From NCBI GenBank assembly GCA_003149835.1, contig QAMX01000019.1:16997-23454 (forward strand): a DNA stretch of 6,458 nucleotides. Reading direction: 5' to 3'. The position numbers were made by a program, and so were the translations under genes. Under the pieces are notes generated by a model, which was given only the letters and a program-made list of their open reading frames with translations, was not told the origin of the DNA and made no database searches. The number at the start of each line of letters is the position of its first letter. The stretch's first letter is position 1. This stretch comes from Clostridiales bacterium. GTDB lineage: Bacteria; Bacillota; Clostridia; Oscillospirales; QAMX01. Of the stretch, positions 1 through 6,434 are shown piece after piece.

Positions 1-1
1 G

Positions 2-85
2 GCGCGGATTGCAAGCCGGCGGCTGGCGGAGAAAAACGCGGCCGGCGCCGGCTTGGACGTATTGACTGGATATGCTATAATATAG
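2..85 (+). CDS. possible 3' end of an upstream gene (partial)
   Basis: The frame starting at base 2 is open for 27 codons and ends in TAG at 83-85. Its first 19 codons are strongly G/C in third position, like the real genes of this window, and encode an Arg/Ala/Lys-rich stretch beginning ARIASRRLAEKN. The last codons (TAT GCT ATA ATA TAG) are AT-rich because they coincide with the galK promoter. The frame starting at base 1 is also open but has weaker third-position bias. No family can be recognised from so short a piece, and it may be non-coding. Confidence 0.25.
   Translation, partial: ARIASRRLAEKNAAGAGLDVLTGYAII
12..55. repeat. 10-bp perfect inverted repeat upstream of galK
   Basis: CAAGCCGGCG (12-21) and CGCCGGCTTG (46-55) are exact reverse complements separated by 24 bases. 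The right arm overlaps the first bases of the putative galK -35 element (53-58). It could be an operator for a galK regulator or a transcript-end stem for the preceding gene, but no T-run follows on the plus strand. In GC-rich DNA it could also be chance. Confidence 0.4.
53..81 (+). promoter_or_regulatory. galK promoter, extended -10 type
   Basis: A perfect -10 hexamer TATAAT (76-81) is preceded by TG at 73-74, giving an extended -10 (TGnTATAAT). A -35-like TTGGAC lies at 53-58 with a 17-bp spacer and matches the consensus at three of six positions. TTGACT at 62-67 is closer to consensus but is only 8 bp away, so it cannot pair with this -10. Transcription would start near 88 and give a leader of about 40 nt. 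The composition turns abruptly AT-rich here. This fits vegetative sigma-A recognition. Confidence 0.75.
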
Positions 86-128
86 TAAGTGAAATCGGAA
101 TTTTTACGGTGGGAGCGTGTTTGTTTTC

Positions 129-1313
<1,185 letters not shown>

Positions 1314-1368
1314 CGATCAATCACGGTAAATAATAGTAGAAAATCCGATAGCATTTGAAAATAGCTTC

Positions 1369-1407
1369 GGTAACCATACGGATTTGCTGTCCGTATGATG
1401 ACCTTTT
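1369..1407 (+). terminator. probable intrinsic terminator of galK
   Basis: CATACGGA (1375-1382) pairs perfectly with TCCGTATG (1390-1397) around a 7-nt loop. The stem extends outward through A1373:T1399 and GGT (1369-1371) with ACC (1401-1403), with two mismatched positions. TTTT at 1404-1407 follows the stem directly. The U-tract is short and interrupted afterwards, so termination may be partial. The position, 56 bp after the galK stop and before the next gene, suits a galK terminator. Confidence 0.6.
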
Positions 1408-1412
1408 ATCAT
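1384..1412 (+). promoter_or_regulatory. candidate promoter of the DUF4364-DUF3048 unit
   Basis: TTGCTG (1384-1389, three of six matches to TTGACA) is 17 bp from TATCAT (1407-1412, five of six matches to TATAAT). The -35 falls in the loop and 3' arm start of the galK terminator hairpin, and the -10 overlaps its U-tract. Transcription would begin near 1419, giving a leader of about 22 nt that includes GGAAGGG. If real, it rules out translation from the ATG at 1411. The weak -35 keeps this tentative. Confidence 0.35.
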
Positions 1413-1440
1413 GAAAACACGGAAGGGACGGTGCGGATCG

Positions 1441-2004
1441 ATGGGGGAACTGGGATATATCAGGGATAAGCTGGACGTGAAGTTTCTGATCCTGTTCGTT
1501 CTGTCCTGCCTTGATCTCTCGGTTACGTTCGACGATGTGGCGGAAATGGCGATGATCGACAGCGCGATGACGTATTTCGACGTATCGGACGCATTTTACG
1601 AAATGGTCGAGAGCGGGCATGTCGAGGCGGACGGCGAGCGATACCGGATCACGGAGCGGGGGCGCTCGGTGCTGAACGGATATGAGCGGCGTCTGCCGGC
1701 AAGCGTCCGGCGGGACGCGCAGAAAGCCGTGATGAAGACGGTGGCGCGCCTCAAAAGGGACGCGCTGATCTCCACCTCGACAAAAGAAATCTCGGAAAAC
1801 AACTACGTTGTCAACCTGCGCATGAGCGACAGCCTCGGCGAGATCATCAGCCTCGACATGATGGTCGTCAACAAGCGTTTGGCCTCGTTGCTCGAAGGCA
1901 ATTTCAAGGCGAATGCGGAGGTCATCTACAACGAGATCCTGAACGCGGTCATGCGGGATTATTCCCAGACCGTGCAGCCGGAGCCGGAGCTGCGGCCCGA
2001 ATGA
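1441..2004 (+). CDS. DUF4364 family winged-helix protein
   Basis: Small cytoplasmic protein (187 aa from this start) resembling DUF4364 of Clostridia, whose function is not established. The N-terminal part, about residues 8-85, looks like a winged helix-turn-helix: hydrophobic helices around DVKFLILFVLSCLD, a second helical block, then a wing-like GHVEADGERYRITERGRSVL. The second half (about 95-170) is an alpha/beta region with NNYVVNLRMSD and a hydrophobic helix, followed by a Pro/Glu-rich tail. That arrangement suggests a DNA-binding or ligand-responsive regulator, but this is inference. An in-frame ATG at 1411 would add ten residues. It has no Shine-Dalgarno and abuts the terminator, whereas GGAAGGG at 1421-1427 precedes the ATG at 1441 by 13 nt. 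The next gene begins 45 bp downstream on the same strand, so the two are probably co-transcribed. Confidence 0.8.
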   Translation: MGELGYIRDKLDVKFLILFVLSCLDLSVTFDDVAEMAMIDSAMTYFDVSDAFYEMVESGHVEADGERYRITERGRSVLNGYERRLPASVRRDAQKAVMKTVARLKRDALISTSTKEISENNYVVNLRMSDSLGEIISLDMMVVNKRLASLLEGNFKANAEVIYNEILNAVMRDYSQTVQPEPELRPE

Positions 2005-2049
2005 CCGCCGAAAGCGGAAATTTACTGACGAAGGGATACGATTTCAGAT

Positions 2050-3219
2050 ATGCAACGCAAGACACGCGGCAGGATCAGCCTGCTTTTGGCTGGAATTCTG
2101 TTGCTGACGACGGTATTTTCAGCCTGCGGCTCTGAGGAAACGCCGACGGATACGTCGGGAGAACCGACAAGCGGCGCAATCAGCGGCATGACGACGCTGC
2201 CGGACGGTTCGGGGACCCTATCGGAAATTCCAATCGGCGTGACGACGGGGACAACCGCAGCCACAGAACCGCCTGTCCGCCCGTCGGGGATCCACTTTCT
2301 GACCGGCCTGCCGGTCGCTGACGAGTCGCTCAATTCCGCGCGCCCGGTCGCAGTCGTTTTCAACAACCTGCGTATCGCGCTGCCGCAACATGGAATCGGC
2401 GCGGCGGATCTTGTTTTTGAGGTGGAAGCCGAGGGCGGGATCACGAGGCTGGTGGCGGTTTACTCCGATATCGCCGCAGTGGGGACGATCGGCTCCGTGC
2501 GCTCGGCGCGGCCGGTGATGATCAATATCGCGATGGGGCTGGACTGTGTTTTTGTTCACTCCGGCGGTTCTCCGCAAGCGTACAGCGATCTGTCTGCGTA
2601 TTCGGTGACGGACATCGACGGGCTGTATGACGGCGGCGCTGTTTTTTATCGGGATTCGGGGCGCGCGAACAGCATGGGCTATGAGCACGCGCTGATGACG
2701 ACCGGCTCGCGCCTGTCGTCAAAGCTGGACAAGCTGGCCGCGCAGGGAACCCGTGTGTCGCTGGACAGCGGTTATGCCGTGCCGTTTGCATTTAATGAAG
2801 CGGATACCGCGCCAACGGGCGGTTCCGCGGCGGCAAAAGTCACGACCAAATACGGCTCCTATCAGCCGTTTTTCCGCTATGACGAGGCGTCGGGCAATTA
2901 TCAGCGCTATCAGTACGGCGCCAAACATATCGACAACAACACAGGCGAGCAGCTCTCCTTTAAAAACGTCGTCGTGCTTTCGGTGAAATCGTCGGTGATC
3001 AAGGGCGACGCCGCCGGACGCAGACAGTTCAGCGATGTCGGCAGCGGCAGCGGCCTTTACGCTACGGACGGCGTATCCGTGCCGATCAAGTGGTCAAAGG
3101 CCTCCGCGGCCGCGCCGTTAAAGCTGACCTATGAGGACGGAACGGAATTGAAGCTCAATCCCGGCAAAACCTTTCTCTCTTATGTCAACGGTATGGAAAA
3201 CGCGACGGTAGGAAACTGA
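2050..3219 (+). CDS. DUF3048 domain (YerB-like) lipoprotein
   Basis: 389-aa predicted secreted lipoprotein of the DUF3048 family, which includes Bacillus YerB; its biochemical role is unknown. A signal peptide has basic residues at 3-8, a hydrophobic core at about 11-23 and a lipobox-like VFSAC with the lipidated Cys at 26, so it should be anchored to the outer face of the membrane. A Thr/Ser/Gly/Pro-rich linker follows (about 27-77). The DUF3048 N-terminal domain starts near GLPV (86-89) and includes RPVAVVFNN (98-106), LPQHGIGAADLVFEVEAEGG (111-130) and IGSVRSARP (147-155). The C-terminal domain, about 270-385, includes LNPGKTFLSYV. The start has AAGGG at 2031-2035, 14 nt upstream. It ends in tandem in-frame stops, TGA then TAA. 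It follows the DUF4364 gene closely and precedes a probable terminator. Family assignment is strong; the function is not known. Confidence 0.9.
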   Translation: MQRKTRGRISLLLAGILLLTTVFSACGSEETPTDTSGEPTSGAISGMTTLPDGSGTLSEIPIGVTTGTTAATEPPVRPSGIHFLTGLPVADESLNSARPVAVVFNNLRIALPQHGIGAADLVFEVEAEGGITRLVAVYSDIAAVGTIGSVRSARPVMINIAMGLDCVFVHSGGSPQAYSDLSAYSVTDIDGLYDGGAVFYRDSGRANSMGYEHALMTTGSRLSSKLDKLAAQGTRVSLDSGYAVPFAFNEADTAPTGGSAAAKVTTKYGSYQPFFRYDEASGNYQRYQYGAKHIDNNTGEQLSFKNVVVLSVKSSVIKGDAAGRRQFSDVGSGSGLYATDGVSVPIKWSKASAAAPLKLTYEDGTELKLNPGKTFLSYVNGMENATVGN

Positions 3220-3242
3220 TAAACTATAAAGGCAAGACGGCC

Positions 3243-3344
3243 ATGAAAACAAGCGGGCGTCCGATTCGGCTTGTGGGCGCGGCTTCGATCCCGGGGCGGC
3301 GGAGAGGAACCGGCGCCAATCTTTTTCGCGCGTTCGGCCGCTGA
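3243..3344 (+). CDS. possible 33-aa basic small ORF
   Basis: An ATG at 3243 opens a 33-codon frame ending in TGA at 3342-3344, with AAAGG at 3228-3232 spaced 10 nt before it. The predicted peptide starts MKTSGRPIRLVGAAS and is rich in Arg and Gly. No family or membrane segment is recognisable. The frame overlaps the terminator-like hairpin at 3295-3326, which argues against a real gene. It fills most of the gap between the DUF3048 gene and prfA. Confidence 0.15.
   Translation: MKTSGRPIRLVGAASIPGRRRGTGANLFRAFGR
3295..3326 (+). terminator. probable intrinsic terminator after the DUF3048 gene
   Basis: GGCGGCGG (3295-3302) pairs with CCGGCGCC (3310-3317) at seven of eight positions, with one G.G mismatch, around the 7-nt loop AGAGGAA. 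AATC and then TTTTT (3322-3326) follow. The T-run is displaced 4 nt from the stem, so efficiency may be reduced. It lies 76 bp past the DUF3048 stop and would separate that unit from prfA. No clear promoter for prfA could be found between here and its ribosome binding site. Confidence 0.5.
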
Positions 3345-3398
3345 AAAGGCGGTGCGGAACGAGCGGCTTTCACACAGATTAGAGAGGTCATTATTATT

Positions 3399-4472
3399 AT
3401 GTTTGAAAAATTGCTGCTGTTAGAGCAGCGGTATGACGAGATCAATCGCCAGCTCTCCACGCCGGAGGTCTATTCCGACCCGCAGCTGTCGGCCGCGCTT
3501 CAAAAGGAGCTCAAAGAGCTGACGCCTATCGTCGAGAAATTCCGCGACTATCAATCGGCGAAGGGCGCGATGGAGGAGGCGTTGGAACTGCTGAACGGCG
3601 GGGACAGGGAGCTTCACGAGCTGGCGCGCGAGGAATACGAGTCGGCGAAACAGAGGATGGAGCGGGGCGAGGAGGAAATCAAGCTGCTGCTTTTGCCAAA
3701 GGATCCCAACGACGAGAAAAACGTCATCGTCGAGATCCGCGCCGGCGCGGGCGGCGAGGAGGCCGCGCTCTTCGCGGGCGTGCTGTACCGCATGTACGGC
3801 ATGTACGCCGATTTGCGCCGCTGGCATTTTGAACCGATCAACGCCAGCGAGACGGAGCTCGGCGGCTATAAAGAGGTCAGCTTTTCCATTGAGGGCGCGG
3901 GCGCTTATTCGCGGCTCAAATACGAGAGCGGCGTCCACCGCGTGCAGCGTGTGCCGGAAACGGAATCGTCGGGGCGGATTCACACCTCGACGGTGACGGT
4001 CGCCGTGCTGCCGGAGGCCGAAGAGGTGGAGCTGGAAATCAACCCCTCGGATTTACAGATCGACACCTATCGTTCCAGCGGCGCAGGGGGACAGCATGTC
4101 AATAAAACCGAGTCGGCGATCCGCATCACGCATTTGCCGACAGGACTTGTCGTCGAATGTCAGGACGAGCGAAGCCAGTATAAAAACAAGGAACGCGCGA
4201 TGAAAGTGCTGCGCTCCAAGCTGTACGACCGGATGCTCGCAGAGCAAAACGCGGAGATCGCCGCTGAGCGGCGCAGTCAGGTCGGAACCGGGGACCGCAG
4301 CGAACGCATCCGGACCTATAACTATCCGCAGGGGCGCGTTTCCGATCACCGGATCAACCTGACGCTTTATAAGCTCGAAAGCTTTCTGAACGGCGATATG
4401 GACGAAATCATCGACGCGCTGATTACGGCGATGCAGGCTGAAAAACTGCAAAACGCCGAAGCCGAGGCCTGA
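3399..4472 (+). CDS. prfA: peptide chain release factor 1
   Basis: Class I release factor that recognises UAA and UAG in the ribosomal A site and triggers hydrolysis of peptidyl-tRNA. At 357 aa the length is typical. The N-terminal helical domain spans about 1-100, with a charged Glu/Lys-rich helical stretch before the conserved [13 protein letters not shown] (about 114-126). [11 protein letters not shown] contains the anticodon-like PxT tripeptide as P186-E187-T188; RF2 would have SPF, so this is RF1. [14 protein letters not shown] carries the catalytic GGQ at 230-232, followed by [15 protein letters not shown], all intact. The start is well supported: AGAGAGG at 3381-3387 lies 11 nt before the ATG. 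prmC, which methylates the GGQ glutamine and often sits beside prfA, is not in this window. The gene itself ends in UGA, an RF2 codon, so its own termination does not need RF1. Confidence 0.98.
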   Translation: MFEKLLLLEQRYDEINRQLSTPEVYSDPQLSAALQKELKELTPIVEKFRDYQSAKGAMEEALELLNGGDRELHELAREEYESAKQRMERGEEEIKLLLLPKDPNDEKNVIVEIRAGAGGEEAALFAGVLYRMYGMYADLRRWHFEPINASETELGGYKEVSFSIEGAGAYSRLKYESGVHRVQRVPETESSGRIHTSTVTVAVLPEAEEVELEINPSDLQIDTYRSSGAGGQHVNKTESAIRITHLPTGLVVECQDERSQYKNKERAMKVLRSKLYDRMLAEQNAEIAAERRSQVGTGDRSERIRTYNYPQGRVSDHRINLTLYKLESFLNGDMDEIIDALITAMQAEKLQNAEAEA

Positions 4473-4750
4473 GCTCTCACAGCGGACCGTCTGCGTCCCT
4501 GCCAGCCGGGCGGCCGCACGCTTTCTGAACAGTTCTCCCGCGAGAGCGGGCGACGCCTGCTTGCGTCCGCGCAAATCCGCCTTTTTTCTCCGTGCCAAGG
4601 ACGGAAGAGCGGCTGCGCGCAGTTTCGAAGGAGCGGGCTTATCCTGAATCCGGCAGACGGGGTATCTCTGCCCGCCTCTGCGCTCGCTTCGGCGGCGGCC
4701 GGAAAGCAAAATCAAGAGAGATTTTTATAGAAGAAAGATTCTGTATATTT
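4473..4750 (+). other. 278-bp stretch between prfA and sua5 without a convincing gene
   Basis: The frame of the next gene stays open upstream to a GTG at 4592, but those 53 codons encode an Arg-rich sequence unrelated to the YrdC family. The first part (to about 4590) is GC-rich with two hairpins and a T6 run (listed separately). At 4653-4681, GCAGA-CGGG pairs with CCCG-TCTGC with a two-base bulge. The last 50 bases are AT-rich, as expected ahead of a start codon. They include TTATAG (4725-4730), which resembles a -10 but has no -35 at the right distance. No riboswitch or RNA gene was recognised. Confidence 0.6.
4537..4587 (+). terminator. possible weak terminator region after prfA
   Basis: Two compact hairpins lie in tandem. 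CCCGC (4537-4541) pairs with GCGGG (4546-4550) around a GAGA loop of the GNRA type. TTGCG (4561-4565) pairs with CGCAA (4570-4574) around TCCG, a UNCG-type loop. TTTTTT at 4582-4587 begins 7 nt after the second stem, which is far for a standard intrinsic terminator. An alternative fold pairs ACGC (4553-4556) with GCGT (4563-4566). Termination here would put sua5-coaE in a separate transcript. Confidence 0.3.
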
Positions 4751-5776
4751 ATGGAAACGAAGCTTTTGACAAAGCAGGATACCGCCGCCGCCGCGGAGAT
4801 TCTCAAACGCGGCGGATTGGTGGCGATTCCCACGGAGACGGTTTACGGCCTCGCGGCGGACGCCTTCAACGAAACGGCGGTCAGAAACATCTTTATCGCC
4901 AAGGGCCGGCCGCAGGACAATCCGCTGATCGCCCATATCGCGGCGGTCGGCGAGCTGTCCCGGCTGTGTGCGGACGTGCCGCCGGAGGCTCTGCTGCTCG
5001 CGGAGAAATTTTGGCCGGGCCCGCTGACGATGGTGCTCCCGCGCCGCCCGGAGGTTCCTGACGCCGTGACGGCGGGGCTTGACACCGTGGCGGTGCGCTT
5101 TCCGTCGCATCCGCTGGCGCAGGCCGTCATAGCGGCGGCCGGTACGCCGCTGGCCGCGCCGTCGGCAAATCTCTCCGGTTCGCCGAGCCCGACCACCGCG
5201 GCGCATGTGATGGCCGATCTCGGCGGCCGCATTGACGCGGTGCTGGACGGCGGCGCTTGCGAGGTGGGGCTGGAATCGACGGTCGTGTCGCTTGCGGGCG
5301 AAGCGCCCGTTTTGCTGCGCCCCGGCGGCGTGACCCACGAACAGCTGACCGCGGCGCTTGGCCCCGTCGTGATTGATAAGGCGGTGCGCCAGAAAATCGA
5401 CGAATCCGAGCGCGTCTCTTCGCCGGGGATGAAATACCGCCATTATGCGCCCAAAGCGCCGGTGCAGGCTGTCTGCGGCGGCGGCGCGCAGACGGCGGCC
5501 TATATCCGTTCAAAGCTGACGGAGATTCAGGGACGCTGCTGTGTGATCTGTTATGACGAATACGCGCGGGCTTTCAGCAGCGCCGACTGCGTCGCATACG
5601 GCTCCGAGGCGGATCCGGCCGCGCTTGCGCACGGGCTGTTCGGGGCGCTTCGGGCGGCCGACGCGCTGAAAACGGAACGAATCTATATCCAGTGCCCGTC
5701 GGACGGCGGCATCGGCTTGGCCGTGGCCAACCGGATTAAAAAGGCCGCCGGCTTCGACGTCGTGACGGTTTCGTGA
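4751..5776 (+). CDS. threonylcarbamoyl-AMP synthase (Sua5/YrdC/TsaC family)
   Basis: Makes L-threonylcarbamoyladenylate from threonine, bicarbonate and ATP, the first step of t6A37 on tRNAs reading ANN codons; the TsaD/TsaB/TsaE proteins complete it. From the ATG at 4751 the protein is 341 aa, matching two-domain Sua5 rather than single-domain TsaC. The YrdC domain covers about 10-195: GGLVAIPTETVYGLA (21-35), the KxR motif as K51-G-R53 in KGRPQDNPL, FWPGPLTMVLP (87-97) and the SxN motif as S138-A-N140. GLESTVV (173-179) and LLRPGG (188-193) follow. The linker motif SSPGMKYRHYAP (223-234) leads to the Sua5 domain, about 235-341. An upstream in-frame GTG at 4592 would add 53 non-homologous residues and is rejected. 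The Shine-Dalgarno is weak (AAGAAAG, 4731-4737). coaE follows 16 or 22 bp after the stop, so the two are probably one operon. Confidence 0.95.
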   Translation: METKLLTKQDTAAAAEILKRGGLVAIPTETVYGLAADAFNETAVRNIFIAKGRPQDNPLIAHIAAVGELSRLCADVPPEALLLAEKFWPGPLTMVLPRRPEVPDAVTAGLDTVAVRFPSHPLAQAVIAAAGTPLAAPSANLSGSPSPTTAAHVMADLGGRIDAVLDGGACEVGLESTVVSLAGEAPVLLRPGGVTHEQLTAALGPVVIDKAVRQKIDESERVSSPGMKYRHYAPKAPVQAVCGGGAQTAAYIRSKLTEIQGRCCVICYDEYARAFSSADCVAYGSEADPAALAHGLFGALRAADALKTERIYIQCPSDGGIGLAVANRIKKAAGFDVVTVS

Positions 5777-5783
5777 CGGAAAA

Positions 5784-5789
5784 GGGAGG
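5784..5789 (+). promoter_or_regulatory. strong ribosome binding site of coaE that bears on the start
   Basis: GGGAGG is the strongest Shine-Dalgarno in the window. It is only 3 nt from ATG 5793 but 9 nt from ATG 5799, which points to initiation at the second methionine. The site lies just after the TGA of the preceding gene, which fits translation of both from one mRNA. Confidence 0.7.
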
Positions 5790-5792
5790 CGG

Positions 5793-6389
5793 ATGCGTAT
5801 GGTGCTCGGGATCACCGGCGGCAGCGGCTGCGGGACGACGACGGTCGGGCGGCTGCTTGAAGCGAGAGGGTTTTATTTTATCGACGCGGACAGGGTGTAT
5901 CACGAGCTGCTGGCCGGCGACGAGGCGCTGCGCGCGGACTTAACGGCGCGTTTTGGCGGCGGCATCGTCAAAGACGGAGCCATCGACCGGCGGGCGCTGG
6001 CCAAAATCGTCTTTTCCGACGCGGCGGCGCTGACGGCGCTGAACGATATCACCCATGCGGTGATCATCCGAAAAGTATCGGAGCTGATCGGCGTCTGCGG
6101 GAAAGCCCATGTTGCCGTTGAGGCGGTCGCGCTGATCGAAAGCGGCATGGGCAAGCTGTGCGACGCGGTCGTGGGCGTGCTCTGCGACGATGCGACGCGC
6201 CTGCGCCGTATTGTGGAGCGCGACGCGATTTCAGAGGATGAGGCGCGCGCTCGTATCGCCGCGCAGAAGAACAGCGCCTTTTTTATCGATCACTGCGACT
6301 ATATCCTGCTCAACGACAGGACGCCGGAGGAGCTGAGCGAGGCCGTCGATGCGCTGCTCCAAGCGATTGGATCGCCTCAGACGCCGTAA
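5793..6389 (+). CDS. coaE: dephospho-CoA kinase with altered P-loop
   Basis: Cytoplasmic P-loop kinase for the last step of CoA synthesis, phosphorylation of the 3'-hydroxyl of dephospho-CoA. The 198-aa length is typical. GITGGSGCGTTTV (6-18) aligns with the usual Walker A GLTGGIGSGKSTV, but the invariant Lys is Thr15 (ACG, 5835-5837). Other hallmarks are present: FIDADRVYHELL (29-40) with the DxD, DGAIDRRALAKIVF, ALNDITH, a LIESG segment where PLLFE is usual, the lid RDAISEDEARARIAAQ and a final D-x-I-L-L-N. AAAGGGAGG (5781-5789) is 3 nt from the ATG at 5793 but 9 nt from the in-frame ATG at 5799, so the true start may be MVLGITGG at 5799 (196 aa). It ends in TAA. It could be an active variant or a catalytically impaired one; the family assignment is secure. 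Confidence 0.92.
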   Translation: MRMVLGITGGSGCGTTTVGRLLEARGFYFIDADRVYHELLAGDEALRADLTARFGGGIVKDGAIDRRALAKIVFSDAAALTALNDITHAVIIRKVSELIGVCGKAHVAVEAVALIESGMGKLCDAVVGVLCDDATRLRRIVERDAISEDEARARIAAQKNSAFFIDHCDYILLNDRTPEELSEAVDALLQAIGSPQTP

Positions 6390-6396
6390 GCGGAGG

Positions 6397-6428
6397 GGCC
6401 GCGCCGCAAAACAAAGAGCTGCGCGGCC
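6397..6428 (+). other. strong GC hairpin just after coaE
   Basis: GGCCGCGC (6397-6404) pairs perfectly with GCGCGGCC (6421-6428). After one C.T mismatch, two more pairs (GC 6406-6407 with GC 6418-6419) leave an A-rich 10-nt loop. No T-run follows, so it is not a standard intrinsic terminator. It begins directly after GGAGG (6392-6396) and ends 6 nt before an ATG (6435). It might stabilise the coaE mRNA end or shape translation of the next gene. Confidence 0.5.
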
Positions 6429-6434
6429 GGCTGC

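Noticed and set aside
62..67. TTGACT as the -35 of the galK promoter
   Set aside because: Only 8 bp separate it from TATAAT; TTGGAC at 53-58 has the correct 17-bp spacing.
117..128. GTG at 117 as the galK start
   Set aside because: The only Shine-Dalgarno is 1 nt away, too close to work; the in-frame ATG at 129 fits better.
3225..3230. TATAAA as a -10 for prfA
   Set aside because: No -35-like hexamer occurs 16-18 bp upstream, and the terminator-like hairpin lies between it and prfA.
3249..3274. ACAAGC/GCTTGT inverted repeat after the DUF3048 gene
   Set aside because: The stem is only 6 bp and no T-run follows, so it is not a terminator; the hairpin at 3295-3326 is the better candidate.
3281..3300. 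tRNA-like T-loop sequence TTCGATC followed by a GC stretch
   Set aside because: The flanking bases cannot form a T-stem, and no acceptor, D or anticodon arm is present.
4053..4715. 220-codon open frame on the minus strand across the prfA end and the following gap
   Set aside because: It mirrors prfA codons in GC-rich DNA, is Arg-rich and of low complexity, and shows no recognisable family or start signal.
4712..5443. 243-codon minus-strand open frame inside the Sua5-type gene
   Set aside because: Arg/His-rich antisense shadow of a strongly conserved enzyme gene.
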